Shown piece after piece: positions 22,077 through 35,151 of a stretch of DNA of 64,000 nt (its first letter is position 1; each line of letters begins with the position of its first letter). The notes beneath the pieces were generated by a model that saw only the letters and a program-made list of their open reading frames with translations, did not search any database and was not told the origin of the DNA. Made by a program: the position numbers and the translations under genes. The DNA is from Melampsora larici-populina 98AG31 (taxonomy: Eukaryota; Basidiomycota; Pucciniomycetes; Pucciniales; Melampsoraceae). The DNA lies in contig NW_006768786.1 of assembly GCF_000204055.1 (NCBI RefSeq), positions 430,518 through 494,517 of the forward strand, in the 5' to 3' direction.

Positions 22077-23669
22077 CCCAGCACGGTATGTCGTGGATAA
22101 TTCTAGAACTCTACGCAATTCTACAGAATCTGAAAACTTTCAGCGGAAAAGTACTCGGTGCCCAAGACTTCTTTGAAATAGATCCCTAACAAAAATAGAG
22201 GTGATGATATAATTAATAAATTGTGAAACTATGCAACATCAAGTTGTATATACAAAGTGAATATATACATGAATTGGTGCTACTAATTTTCTTGTCTTGA
22301 CAACGTTCATCCTTTGAAAGATCGTAACATTTGTGATTTTCTCGACGCCATACAATATGAAGAATCCATGTCCGTTCCCGCGAATGTCCAGGTTGTAGAG
22401 AAAACTAATGTTGAACAGCTTGCTCAGAATGATCTTTGTGCCTCACATCGCCATGGATGGCGGTCGTTAAGTTTTGTCCTGCTCTGGGATGTCAGTACGT
22501 GTCCAATATTTTTCTATATGTATTCCTTTGGACACATTTTTGAATCATGGAAAACATGGTCACAATTGCAGGCTCAGGACTGCCCTGATTCTAGGAGAAG
22601 TGCTTCCCCGTCTATGGTTCTTGGTGGTCCTACCTCCCTCGGCCCCACCACTGGGGCGGAGCCCCCCCCAAGAAACCTAAAGTTTTCACAAATGAAGGCT
22701 TCAGGTTTGCATATGACAAAATGACAAATCTAGCAACACATAGACTAAATGTTATCTGTATCTTCATGATAAGTGAAATGAAAGTTGAGTTTACTATAAT
22801 TGCTGAGAAGCCCGTCTCATAAGACCCTGTTGAGTAAGGAGTGAATTGAAAATGTCCACAAAGATGAGCATTTAAACAAAGAATAGTTCTATTCACGTTG
22901 TGTTTACGGGCTCAGTCCAATTTTCTGACAGGATGTTAGAATCCAGTCGTGGTTTGAGACCTGGTCAAAGTTGACATCCAGCACTCAAATGCTATGAATC
23001 ACAGAGATATCACGTCATTCATGGCAAAATTCGGACAAAGTCACCCATTGACTATGGAAAAGCCAAGTTCCAAAGCAAGGCTTGAAAACTTGATGTCAAC
23101 TATGTCCATGATGATATGGCGAAATCCCTGATCGGTCACTAATTCATCTTGCCATCTAACAAGAAGGTTATAAAGTACCACCAGCAGAGTATAAAGTGCA
23201 AAATGTTCAAATCAAGAGTCTACCAATTCAAAGTGCACACACAGTATCTTTAGCCGGTGTAGAGAAATTAACCAACAAGCTGAGAATGAAGGGCATTATC
23301 AAAGACTAGCTTCTGGCGCTCAGAAGCTACTCTTCAGTCCCAGTGTCGTGGATGAGGTCTTTGGCAGACGAGAATTATATCTACTCTGAAGCCGGCCATT
23401 TCTTGTGCCTTGCCGTCACAGAGTGGATAGGTCAAACAACAAGATGGCAGGAAAATTTCAAGGCACAAGATGATCACGGCGGCCATGGCCCTATATAGAG
23501 CTGACCGCTTCGTTTAAACTTTCTCTTTCTTTCTCTCCTCAGATCCATCACTTTGAACCAAATCCAAATTTCCTGTCACCCTCAACCTTCAAGGAATACC
23601 AGTCAAACTATTTGCTCTTCGCATCCCAAGATTAGAATCCTACATCTACACCCTCCAACTCACAACAAC
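22077..23669. other. Intergenic region
   Basis: Open frames at 22314-22724 and around it are Pro/Ser-rich and unlike proteins. There is a C-rich run near 22620-22675. 23500-23669 is the likely promoter and leader of the next gene (CT-rich near 23520-23540). Confidence 0.45.
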
Positions 23670-24441
23670 ATGAACTCACACATGACATCATTTTCCGGCA
23701 TCCCACAACGAGATGCGCAATCAAATTTGCCAGCACACCAAGGCACACCTATGCCGATGTCCTACTACGTTGAAGTCCTCCTCTCGCTCTCCAAGGTGCC
23801 AGTAAACCCTGCGACAGATTTCAAGTCCAATCTTACCGGCCGGCATCTAGACCCAATCTTACGTTCTAAAGACATTGCTTCATCGGACAAGTCATCGCAT
23901 CAAACCACCAATGCTTCCACCGTCAGGAAACCAAGAACGAAGATCTCGTTGACTGAGTGTGCGAGGAAAATGGAGAGGTCATATCGGGGAATTGCTCATC
24001 ACGCTACCGAAATATCAGACACGTTACGAGACCGGGATCCTAGCAGGGTACACAAACGAGAGCGTACCATCACAAGCACCAATACTCCGGAGCAGAAACT
24101 ATCAAAGAAAAGGACAAGAGTTCAACCAGCTCGTGCTCCCCGTTCTGGCCACACATCCTCGCAATCTTATCCTCTTCCAACACTCGCTTCGGAGCCTTCA
24201 CGACCAACATTGAAGCCTAAAATACGACTTTGTCTGGCAAACCAAATTAAGTATTGTAATTTAGTACTAAACGTAAGTGACTTCTCAAAGGGTATAAATT
24301 AATGATCTTTTATTCAATCGACTTATCTTACCTTGATGAATGTTTTAGGATCAGGATTTGAAAGAGAACGTTCCTTATGGTTCTTCGTTGGGTGTAGCTG
24401 AAGTGAGAAAAAGTAACTTCGTAGAAAAGAAATCTTTATAG
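23670..24441 (+). CDS. Basic, low-complexity protein of unknown function, 231 aa
   Basis: Two exons, 23670-24272 and 24349-24441, join in frame through a GTAAGT donor and a TTTTAG acceptor to give 231 aa. The protein is rich in Ser, Thr, Pro, Arg and Lys, with basic clusters (KLSKKRTRVQ) that could be nuclear signals. A short helical segment, SYYVEVLLSLSKVPVNP, near residue 30, and another around ECARKMERSYRGIAHHATEI, are the only ordered-looking parts. There is no signal peptide or membrane segment. I do not recognise a family. A CT-rich leader upstream is typical of fungal promoters and supports expression. Confidence 0.6.
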
Positions 24442-25649
24442 TTTTAATGCGGTTGATCAACGATGAAAATGTTGTTCTTCATCGGTATGTCTATCATCAA
24501 CTTTTCCTGTTCATGAACATGAATATTTTGAATTAACTTGAATGTGTATGATTTAGGACTTCATTAACAAACGATCACTTGCAGTCAATGAAAAGAACCA
24601 ACTTCAACTAATCAAAATGAACCAACAAACTAAACAAAAAACAGTCAACCAAGTTTTTCTAATGAACAAAAACACACACTTCAAACAAACTTCCAATATG
24701 ACTTATAACTTCTTATCACCACCAAAATAAGAAATCCAATTCAAAATCTGTTTCCTTTTTACTCTTTTCATCCCTATCGTCGATCCTCCAACTAAATCTT
24801 CTTTCCAATTTCTAATTAGTTTAAGTTGTCGTCCAATCCTTACTAGCAAAGAGGTTGTACTCGTATTTCAGTTGATCTACCTGATTTCTGATAATGAATA
24901 TCTTGAACACAGACCCGTTGTACAGTTCCTAGTGCTCCATAGTCCATGAATTATGATCCAACGGAAAACATCGCCGCTTACTGCAAGGACATAGTCTGCC
25001 AAAGCACTGGAACAAGAGCTCAATATGCTTTTTTCGCCATGGTGGTCATCCATATTGAGAATAGGCTGTCAAGGAATTCAAAGCAAACTGAATATTAATA
25101 AAAAATTGCTGTCATTCACAAGAAGAGAAGTGAGCTGGCTTACCTTGAGGGTATAGGGGTCTAGTCTTTTGGACTCGGTATCAATAATAATATTGACCAT
25201 ATAATAAGGAACTGCTGTAGCAAAAAGTGCCCAACATTTTGAAAACTTTGGTCTCACACTCCAGTCTCTTCAAAATTGATTTTCAATTCTTTGGAAATAT
25301 AAAAAACATGCCAGGAGTGTGCCTCCCTCAGGGTGAGATTTCAGGGACTTCCTCATTGTGACTTTTGAAAAATGCAAAAAACTCAAGTAAGATGTTCATT
25401 TGACTAAAGTTGATTTTGAGCATTTCTCTAACTTGCAAGTTGAACATTCCTGATACTAAAAAGCCTTTAAGTTGAACCCAAGAGAAATCATATATATTCT
25501 TCTTATGAAACCTCTGTATCTGCATTCAAACAAATTCAAATCATTTCAACTTTTTCTCACAAATCATGATTACCCAAAGGATTAAACCATTCATCTTACT
25601 CTGACATAAGCTATGAGTTTGACTGTCTTCTCATGTAACAAACCTTTTT
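24442..25649. other. Intergenic region
   Basis: No gene or bounded repeat recognised. Confidence 0.5.
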
Positions 25650-25985
25650 GAACTCTTTATGTATGAAAGTGTCCAAGGATATATCTTGCACACACTGTTT
25701 GTGCATTCTGGATTTATTTTTGTATTCTGTTGTTCTCCAAAGTCACTACATTTCTTGCCTCTACATATGGTAATTGGTCACTGTCCAAGAGTTTATTGAT
25801 GCTTATAAGACTCTGAAGTAGCTTCTCTTTAATTGAAATAATTATTTGCCTCAATGTGACTTTCTTGTGAGGTATGCGTTCCTTATGACACATTGTGATG
25901 ACTATTTAGGTACATCACAATATCTCACCTCCTTTTGGTATTGATTTTCTAAATTCTTTTGAAGATGAAAACAGCCTTTTGGGAG
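25650..25985 (+). repeat. Diverged ~340-bp repeat, copy 1 (copy 2 at 40905-41240)
   Basis: Shares blocks such as CTCTTTATGTATG/CTCTATGTATG, TCTACATATGGT/TCTGCATATGGT, ACGTTCCTTAT-like text, GTGATGACTATTTAGGT and TTTCACCTCCTnTTGG, in the same order and spacing as 40905-41240. The second copy follows directly after the 40834 stop of the CmcJ-like gene, so this may be the 3' flank of a lost gene duplicate. Confidence 0.65.
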
Positions 25986-26240
25986 AAGAAGTAAAACCAA
26001 TTGAATTTGGATTGCAGACTTATGGTCAGAAAGCTTTGATCAAAGCATCAACATATGCGCAGCTCATCTCTCGCGAGCCTGTAGCAATGCAGAAAATGGA
26101 AGTTTGAGCCTGCAAATTTCAAGTCCAGAGTTGGATCCTGTTGAGATTGTGCTGTGTATCTCTACAAGCAAGGGGGGGCTTTTGGAAAATCTTTTTTCTA
26201 TTGAAATCAACTGTAAGGTTTTTATAATACCGGCAAGGAG

Positions 26241-26527
26241 AATTTTACACTCAATGTTTTACACTCATTATTGAGTGTAAAATCCATGGAGTGTAAAATT
26301 ACACATACAGGGGGGTGAAGTAAAATTTTACACTCAATAAGATTTTTTTAGGAGTGTAAATAATGGAATGTAAATGATTGAGTGTAAAAATCCACGTGAC
26401 CGGGGCCTAAGTAGAATTTTACACCCGATTTTTTTACACTGAAGATTCAGTGTAAAAGGGATCAGTGCAAATATCCTCCTTAGGTCCCCAATCTTGAATT
26501 TTACACTTGAAAAGATTTACACTCAAA
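26241..26527. repeat. Cluster of TTTACACTC / GAGTGTAAA palindromic motifs
   Basis: About a dozen close copies of TTTACACT or its complement AGTGTAAA lie in both orientations within 287 bp; neighbouring inverted copies can form hairpins (for example 26253-26282). No coding potential. It may be a MITE or a scrambled terminal-repeat array. Confidence 0.7.
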
Positions 26528-27836
26528 GTTGGATGTTTTCTTTCTGAGTGTGAATCCTCAAAATGACCCCATCAAGATTCAAATTTGCACTCCAAGGAAA
26601 CCCCCTCCAATTGGCAACATTGCCTCAAAGTTTCCAATTGGAAAACCCTGCGCCCACTCCCAAGGTATAGCCTCCAGCTCAATCACCTCCACCACTATCG
26701 GACCTCCACCTTGAAAAGTTGATATCACCTGCCCAGATGACCTCACTCACCTAATACCACACTCAAAACTTTCAAAGGATCAATCCTTTTCCATTACAAC
26801 TGACTACATCAGATTTTCAAAGCCATCATCCAACCAACCCATCTCAAAGCAACTCCATCAGGATCTTTGAAGTCATCATCCAATTGAAGGATCTTGATCT
26901 GACTGTATCACAAAACGCAGGATGAAAACTATCATCCTGTGTCAGCAACCCTCTGGTGTGTATGTCTACCCCCAACAAATGCCACCTCAAGGCTTTGGCC
27001 GCACTCCTTTCTTGTATTATCCAGCCAATTGGTCTCAGTGTTCACAAATCAAAGACTTCAAACTCATCGAAGAGATCTCTGTCCTCATTTCCCTCTTCTA
27101 CAAATTGTTTAATCGTTACCAACTCTATCCCTATCAATTGCACCGTATATTGACCTTTACTCACATTAGTATCATGTCAGAAACCAATTCCAAGACTTCT
27201 GTAGACCTCCTTGGGACCCCTAAACCTGATCCTATGAGGCAGAACTCAACTCAGACTGCCTTGACATCACCAATGGATCCCGTTTGCAGTGACTATGCCG
27301 TCTCCTCCTCCTGATTCTAACCCTGAGAAACAGAAGAAGAAGCGCAATCAACCAAAGAAGACCGGCAAGAAATTCAAAATCCCTGTACTGGCTACTGCCA
27401 AACTCAAGAATTACATCAACCATGGGTCCAAATGTGATGGTCAAGGGTATCCAATGATCCACCCCAACAGAAAAACTGTCTATGTTCACAAGCCAGGATG
27501 GAGCAATCACATCACAAATTTCAGCCACATTGCCTTTCCTCACACTCAAAGGATCAGCGGTGCAAAGCATGGGCCTTGGAAGACCACTTGGTATACCTGC
27601 CTTGGGGTACTTCACTGTGACAACAACTTTTGCAACTACTTGGGCCTGCCACCCACTGGTGACGGGAAATCCGCCCAGCACATTGAAGAGTAAGGTGTTT
27701 TTTTTATTCCCACCGGTTCTCCTTATTAAGTTTGCTCATAGGCTATATATGTTCTACCTTACCTTGTTTGGTCATCCGGAATGTCCTGCTGTGGAATGCC
27801 CTGGCAAACACATCCGGACGCAATGCACTCAAACGC

Positions 27837-29460
27837 TGTAGAACTTATAACCCAACAAGGGTTATACAGAGCTGGAAGAGGATAATCTACTAATATAATG
27901 ACTAGTAGAAGTTGTCTAAGGACTTCTCTTCTAAAACAACACAATCAGAAAGAGCTCTGTTGTATTGAGTACTGATAAGGCACCAGAGAAATGTATCTTC
28001 ACACGTATTTTAACTTCAAAGCACACTTTGTATTACTATCAACACTGCTATAGTGTTATTCCCAATTGATAACTAAAGAAAATAAGCAATATCTGATTGA
28101 TATTATTCCCAATAAGTCTTTATGACTATAATACTAAAGTAAATTTCTCTTTATAGCTGTAATAAAGGGCGTATTTAAGTGACCAGGTACTATTAAAATA
28201 AGTTTATGATGATAAACAAAATAATAATGGCGTAAATGATAAAGAAAAAAGGGGAACAACAGTCCCAAAACCCTCTCAAAGTATATATAACAATGTACTA
28301 GAACTTTTACAATGGTCAACAGCCTCAAAACCAATCAAATCCGCCCAAAATTCCCTAAAAAACCCTATGATGACGCAATGTAATGATTTTGTTACTAATA
28401 AATGATGTAATTTTCACAGCTAAAAGTGATCAATGACGCAATAATATGATGTACAGCACTTCTTATGATGAATACAGGTGATTTTTTCCTTGTAAACTAG
28501 CTGAAAACCAATTTTTGAGATTACAAATTTTTTCAGATGTGCTCCAATTTTTGATTACTAAAGTGCATCTTGTAGCCCACGTGTTACTGATCATTTCTGA
28601 CACCTACATGACCTACTTCTGATGAGTGATGAGTAAGATATTGAGTTGTGAAGTTAAGGTTTTTGGTGTTACATGTGACTTGTGACTGTAAATTCGAGAT
28701 TCACACCAATTCTTTATTTGCCTTATAACTTTTTACACAAACCTCCGTTACTAATGATTTAAAGTTTGTACATTATGTAATCCACTCTTGTGCGTTGAAT
28801 GAGCCATCTACCAACCTATTCTGACGTCATTTGACATATGTAATTAGCTGAAAACCTCCATTTTCCACGAATTTCACCCATTTTCTTCACTTTTCACAGC
28901 TGCTACTCTCTTTTTCTTGCTCATGTAATATGACATCATCATCTATAACCTTAAAAATCCCGGAAAATCCTCTTGGCAACCTTAAATTCCATCACTACCA
29001 CTATTACACAACCAAACTACACGTGTACCTCTTGTTTACCAACTTCGACAAAGTACCTTTTCCCTAATAACTTTTGTTTCTACTTATCAACCTTGAAGAT
29101 TAAAATTGTCATAGTATAATATAACGTTGTTCTTTCATATTCTAACCTCATAATACCCATAACTTTCTTTTTACTAACCTAAAAACCATTTTCCAACCTA
29201 TGTACCTATATTTTCGAATTTTTCTTATGTTTTTCTTTCTTTCTTTTTGTAATAAGTTTGTAAGTAAACTATAATGATCTTATGTATAATGTGAAATAAA
29301 AATGATGTAATGTTGACCTAATGACCAATACATAAGCCTACAAGAGCTTCAATTGATCAAAACCTCCATTTCGAATTTTCTTTCCTGCTGAAACCTGCTA
29401 ATAAACTGGTAAACTGGTAATTGTGAATTTTTTAATTGATCCCATAAATTGATCACCACA
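27837..29460 (+). mobile_element. Solo-LTR-like element, 1624 bp, copy A
   Basis: Begins TGTAGAACTTATAACCC and ends ...GATCACCACA (5'-TG...CA-3'), flanked by ACGC at 27833-27836 and 29461-29464 (five bases, AACGC, if the end is shifted by one). Its removal restores the order of the MULE coding blocks. The family is non-coding as far as I can see. The same sequence recurs in reverse at 30040-31347. Confidence 0.75.
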
Positions 29461-30039
29461 ACGCACTGTTGAGTTGATCTTGAGAAGGCTACTGGCTGGG
29501 CCGTCCTTTGCCACTCTGCAACTCACAACCACATATGGCCGACCTCCAAGAAAGCAGATCCTCTAGTGATGCTGGACCTCACCAAAGAGTTGGTGAAGAA
29601 CCCAAAGGCCGGGCCTTTGGTGTTGAAGGTAAGTGAGGTGCTTACTCCTCATCACGGCGTTTCTGACTTTAGATGCCCTCTGCAGGTTGGCCAGGCTGTT
29701 GCTGGCCAATCAATAACGGCACCACCGGTCATTGACATCCACCGGGCTTTTGCAAACGCAGGACAACTCGGGTACTTAAGACGCAAAGTTCTGGTAGAGA
29801 AAGGCCTTATGCCAGAGAAAGAACGTCTGGGAGGGGGTGATTGGCTAATTATGGACCTCATGCAAAGGGGCAGGTAGGTCAGGTCCATTACGTCAAATTA
29901 AGGCCATCTCACATAACTGACATGTTTGATAATCTTTAACCTTGTTTTGGGTTGGTATCTAAATTCAGCAACGGACTCCGGTTGATCTTGACTGACCTTC
30001 TAGGCTCGGACGTACATATCAAGTTCCAATCCAAGTGAA

Positions 30040-31347
30040 GGTTTATGGGTTTAGTAGGGTTAGAATACAAAAGAGGAGCATTGTTTTAGCCAGCAAAAAC
30101 TTTAATCTTGGTGGTTGATAAGAGAAAATAGAAGTTATTGAGGAAATGGGAAAAAGTCGAAGTTGGTAAACAAGGGTTTACAGGTAGTTTTACATATGTA
30201 ACAGTGGTATTAGTAATGAATAAGGTTGCCAAGGGTGTTTTTAGGGATTTTCACGGTTGGAGATTACTTTTTAATGTTACAGAAGGAAAGAAAAGCTTAG
30301 TAACAGGTGTGTACAGTGAAGAAAATAGGTGAAAATAGTCAAAAATGAAGGTTTTCAGCTGATTACATGTGTCAAATGACGTCAGAACATGATGAGTAAC
30401 AGTTCATTCGACGAAGTATCATCAAATTCATAATGTACAACCTTTAAATCATTAGTAACAGAGGTGTATGACAAAAGTTATAAGGGATCAAAGGATTTGA
30501 TTACACATCAACAAGATCACAAATCATTAATAACAAGCAATTACATCATTGACATGCTGAATCATCATAAGATCAAATCAATATTTATTCTAGAACATTT
30601 AAAACACAGCATATACACAGCATATACACAGCATATACACAGCATTTGATCATAAGAATAGGAATTAGTCATCTCTACTGGTCAAATTAGTAATAAATCT
30701 TATCAGATGATGAATATAAGATCACATTACATCATAGTAATGATCATAATGGGTTGATGAGCTACTGATGGCTAAATTTAGGAATGTAGAAAGTGGTTGG
30801 ATCATTAGATCAAAGCTGTTTACCAACATTTTAGTCATCTTTTGGTTTTTTAGATGGTAAAGAGGGTTTTTAAGAGCTGTTGACCACTCATTGATCTTTA
30901 ATATAAACTTGTGTGCTTTGTGCGAAATTATGTTTCCTTTCTTCTTCATCTCTTGCAGAGCTTTAATTTTATTTATCATTATAAATTTATTATAGCAGTA
31001 CTAGGTCACTCAAACCAGCCCTTCATCAGAGGAGAAATTTGTTTTATGTGCTTTATACAACACTGTCATTCTGGAATAATATCAAAAAGATATTGAGATT
31101 ATTTTTCTACATTTTGACTCGACTGGAATAACACTAAAATTGTGTTGAGATTAATTAAATCAGGTGCTTTTCTCTTATCAAATCAGTTATATTTCTCTGG
31201 TGCCTTATCAGTACTCAAGTCAACAGTTTCTCTTTCTGATTGACTTGTTTTAGAAGAGCAGTCCTTAGAAAACTTCTACTAGTCATTTTATTAGTAGATT
31301 ATCCTCTTCCAGCTCTGTATAACCCTTGTTGGGTTATAAGTTCTACA
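30040..31347 (-). mobile_element. Truncated copy B of the same LTR-like element, inverted
   Basis: The right end ...GGGTTATAAGTTCTACA (31347) is the reverse complement of copy A's left end, and similarity continues with many changes back to about 30050. The 3' end of the unit (equivalent to 29170-29460) is missing, so no target duplication is seen. It separates MULE coding blocks at about 30037 and 31350. Confidence 0.7.
30607..30645. repeat. 12-bp tandem repeat (CACAGCATATA-type), ~3.5 copies
   Basis: ACACAGCATAT repeated in direct tandem inside LTR copy B; absent from copy A at the matching place. Confidence 0.85.
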
Positions 31348-32838
31348 CCGTCGCGATCAATATGGTAAAACTTACTCTGGAGGTTTCCTTTCTGACGTGA
31401 CGTACCGGTTCTTCCACAACAGCTACCTCCTAACCACTTTGATGTACAGTGACCTCATGACTTGTTGGATTACCATCCGACTAACCTGGATGTGAGGTCT
31501 TGAGACTGCCCACTATTGGGCCTACTTCAAGACACTTCTGAGTCAAATCAAAGACACCAATCTGATGCATGACAAACAATCTACTGACTCAACAGGTTGT
31601 TGACTTCTCAACCGCCCAAAAGAAGGGTTTTATCAAAGCTTATATGGAGGTGTTCAAAGAAGCGGACCCTGGTAAGGTGTTGGATAAGCTTGAAGGCTGC
31701 CGAGAAAATTATTGGCAGTCAATCATTCACATTACAAAAAATTGCAACATTGTTGATGCAAGTCAAGTGGTAAGTTGATGACTTGTCTCACCTATCCTTT
31801 GATGACATCAAGTCTCACACACACCTGAGCACTTTTTGTCAGTTCTACTTTGAAAAGCTCGCTATGGACCTCCTTGAACCAGACAAGCCAGGTGGAATGA
31901 CACTAGGAGATAAATTCAATCAGATAGGCCTCCCTTCCCCAAATCAAAGGCATGGCTTGACTGGTGGAACACAACCAACATTCACTCAATGCTCTTCTGC
32001 TCTTGCCCTTGCTTACCCCTTGATGATCCACCCATGGAAGGCAAACACAAAGCCAAATTGCCTGACACCACCAAAGGTCAGGAGTCAATGCATTGACAAT
32101 ACTAAATCATATTGTAAGTTTTTTTTCATTTGGTCCTGTACAAAAATATGTAACTGACAATCTGACCCCAACGGACAGATCGGACCATTGTTCCATTGTT
32201 CAAGGTTTGGTTCAGTTGCTTCTCTTTGTGGAATCCCTCAAAAAAGACTTCAACCAACTCTGTTGTGGTATTGCAGTGAAGTACGGCAGCAATTGGTAAT
32301 CCATTGTGGAAACCATGGGATGGTCCAAAGAACACACCTGAAGACGCCCAGAAATCAATGACGCACGCCCTCCGGATACTACTGACAAACTCATTGGACC
32401 TAAGAAGTCAGGCCACCCAGCTGGTTTGACCAATGTCAACTGTGACCCATTGTCCTTGTACCAGTCTTATTGAGCAAGCAATGATCCTGGCAAGCAAAAC
32501 TGCTGCTTGGAAACGCCGTTCATGGAATCCCTCTTGCTGGCCTTGTCACCAATGTGGATGGAGGGGTCCAATTAAGAAGAGTAAGGACATACTATCCAAA
32601 CTAATTTGACAATTTTCTTCCAGGCTATCAGCTGAGATGCATTGGGGATCCGTCCTCAAGTCTGTGCTTTTGCGGGGTCTAAAGCTCTACAATCTGTGGT
32701 ACAACAGCTCTCCCCTGATTCCTTTGTCACTGATATGTTCTGTTCCGCCAATGGCTTCATGGAATACTTGCTCTTTTTGAAATGTAATGAGTTGGAAGTC
32801 ATGAAAGTAATACAAGGATTAGTCAAGCCAAAGTCTTG

Positions 32839-33502
32839 AAATTGGTTAAGGCTTTTGTTAGTTGTGAATGTTCATTAAGTGGTGTAATCAATGAAATAAC
32901 CATCTTGTAAGTCATTTTTTCTTCACATTTATTAAAATGCAATTCTATTAATTTGAATTTCGATTCTTTTTTGGTTTAGTATTATGAGGTATTTGAAGAT
33001 GAATAAAATGATTGAAGAAATTGGTAAACAGGAAAGTTGTGAATTGATTTTGGATCCACTTACCAAGAAATTCAAGATTTGTTTACAACAATGTGAAAGT
33101 TTGATTAAGATTTGATTAGAGTTCTTTCATTAGAACCAAAATTTTTTTTTAAAAGTAAGTTATCAAAATTAATTTCATTTCTTTAATTTCAAAAATAAAT
33201 GAACATATTTAAAATTTTGAGTCTAGATTTTTGATCTTCTTCTGTTGAATTTTTTGATTTGTGTGTTTTTAAGACAACATGATTTAGGGCCCAGTACCAC
33301 CACAGAAGAAGAAGAAGGAGAAGAAAGTCCACAAAACTTGAACTTATCACTCGGATTGATCAAACCCTTTACAATCTGGACTCATTCAATTACATCAGCA
33401 AGTACATTAATTCAAAAAAAATTGGAAATCAGTCAAGAATTATCTAATTTAACTTTGAATAAAATTATTTTGAAGAGTATTGGAATTAGATCTACAACTT
33501 AA
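32839..33502 (+). other. Possible gene remnant or unplaced exons
   Basis: Open blocks at 32840-32910 (VKAFVSCECSLSGVINEITI), 32982-33117 (a charged helix ending CLQQCESLIKI with stop) and 33289-33502 (an acidic run, then a helical segment ending KSIGIRSTT with stop) are separated by AT-rich intron-like text. A GTAAGTC donor near 32907 and a TTTAG acceptor near 32981 join the first two blocks in frame. No family recognised, and no start is clear. Confidence 0.3.
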
Positions 33503-35051
33503 ATAAAGGTCAGTGATTAATGTTTGATGTTGAAAATTGTTGGGTTGATACACCCAAAAGGAAATTTGAAGGTTTGTGAAGTAAAAGATTATGTGATGCT
33601 ATCTGTTCAAAATTGTTGGGTTGATACACTAAAATGACATTTAGAGGTCTGTTAAATGAAAGATTATTTGATGCTATCAAATGTGTATCTTTAGAAAATA
33701 GTTTGCACAATCCAGGTGAAAACAAATTGAATATTATTGAAGTTTGTTTTGATGAAGAAAAAAATTGAGGATCATGAAATTATGATAAAAGAGTGGGGAT
33801 TGATGGGAATGGGTTGAATAAAGATGAAGTTGTACTATCTTAAGAAGAAGACCTGACTGTTGGGAATAATTGGAAAAACAAGATTGGTTTCTGAACATTG
33901 AAGTTTGTCTTTTGTAAAGTTTGAAAGAGTTTATTAACTTTTTGATTTCTGATTATGATGGGGTTCTTTCTGGTTTTGTAATCAAAAAGGCTTTCAGAAT
34001 TATTTACCTGGGTCAAGGTAGAATAAGAAGAAGAAGAAGAAGAAAAGAAAAGTATTGAACCAAAAAATTGTAGATAAAAGTCTCAAATGTATTTTGGTGA
34101 AGTTACAACAAAACAAAGACAGACTCTCCATGGTTATTGTTGATTGTGAATGCAAAATGGTTTGACCCAAATGGTATGTACAAGTGGTGCCGGAAAAGAT
34201 ATATGACACGGTACACCACTTGTACACATTATTGTCTTTCCTCATAACAATATGATTTTATTGTACTGTTTTTGTAAGTTGTTTAGTTGAAATTTACAGT
34301 GTACGCTTGATCTTAGTGGGGATGTTAAGATTGAGAGCATTGCAAGGCACAAAGGGGTTTGTAGGCCCACAGAGACTGTCAGCCTTAGACTCTAAGTTGT
34401 GGCAGATGACTGGTAGTTCAAAGCTGAATAGTACTTACAAAATGTATTCTATCAAGTTTTAGACAATAAATATTGAAACTTGAGGGAGATTATTTTTCAA
34501 TTCTTTGTAAGTAAGTAAAAGGATCTATAGTCATTACATGTTGTCTTAGGTGCGGGATGATTACCGCTGCCAGTAGCTTATCAAAGTGCAATCACGATGG
34601 TAGCCTTCTAAGGTGAATACAAAGGGATTTGTGGTTATTCCTTAGGTGACACTTTAGCATTGGTTTGATGAATTTATCATCAAAAGGAAAACAAGAGACT
34701 ATCTACAATATCAATTCAGATAGTAAGGAAACCATCAGTTAATAAAGAGATAGTGACTCAGAGAAAAAAGGGTGTCCTTAATATGAACAAAGATGTGATA
34801 AAGGATTCTAAAAGATAAGAATTCTAAATAAGCCTTCTTTTGAATGAAAGATACACAAAACAGGATTTTGATGTAAAATACTAATTCAATGATGAGCTGC
34901 GGTAAAAGTGGTATGGTTAAGGTTGTCTTTAAAAGGGTTCTCCTTTTCTCGAGTTGCAGAAAAACACTGCTTATATATCATTGTGCATCTCTCTTTGTGA
35001 TGTCATTTTAACACAGGGTTTTTGCCTGTGTTCATAATGGTATTTTGTAAC
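33503..35051. other. Non-coding AT-rich stretch
   Basis: Contains a short AGA/AAG microsatellite (34026-34050) and two similar blocks with AAATTGTTGGGTTGATACAC (33535-33555 and 33609-33629). No gene recognised. Confidence 0.5.
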
Positions 35052-35151
35052 NNNNNNNNNNNNNNNNNNNNNNNNNNNNNNNNNNNNNNNNNNNNNNNNN
35101 NNNNNNNNNNNNNNNNNNNNNNNNNNNNNNNNNNNNNNNNNNNNNNNNNNN
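35052..35151. other. Assembly gap (100 N)
   Basis: Exactly 100 consecutive N, a conventional placeholder for a gap of unknown or estimated size. Confidence 0.99.

Larger units (their letters stand above)
27295..32838 (+). pseudogene. Broken MULE-type transposase with GCM-like zinc finger, interrupted by two insertions
   Basis: Coding blocks of one protein occur in order. 27295-27690 carries a basic N-terminus and Cys-rich LGVLHCDNNFCNYLGLPPTG; 27776-27836 has CPAVECPGKHIRTQC. After the first insertion, 29465-29877 reads GWAVLCHSATHNHIWPTSKK and AGPLVLK, then 29967-30037 GLRLILTDLLGSDVHIKFQS. After the second insertion, 31350 onward reads GGFLSDVTYRFF, later VVDFSTAQKKGFIKAYMEVF, NWW-type and FPDTTNAQESMH-like text near 31960-32090. 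This order matches GCM-domain Mutator-like transposases widespread in rust genomes. In-frame stops (TGA just before 29472, TGA near 31490) and frameshifts show it is dead. Confidence 0.75.

Noticed and set aside
27837..31347. A single 3.5-kb foldback transposon carrying a captured host gene in its loop
   Set aside because: The loop (29465-30037) continues the same GCM/MULE protein whose earlier and later blocks flank the structure, and copy A has its own ACGC duplication. Two independent insertions explain it better.
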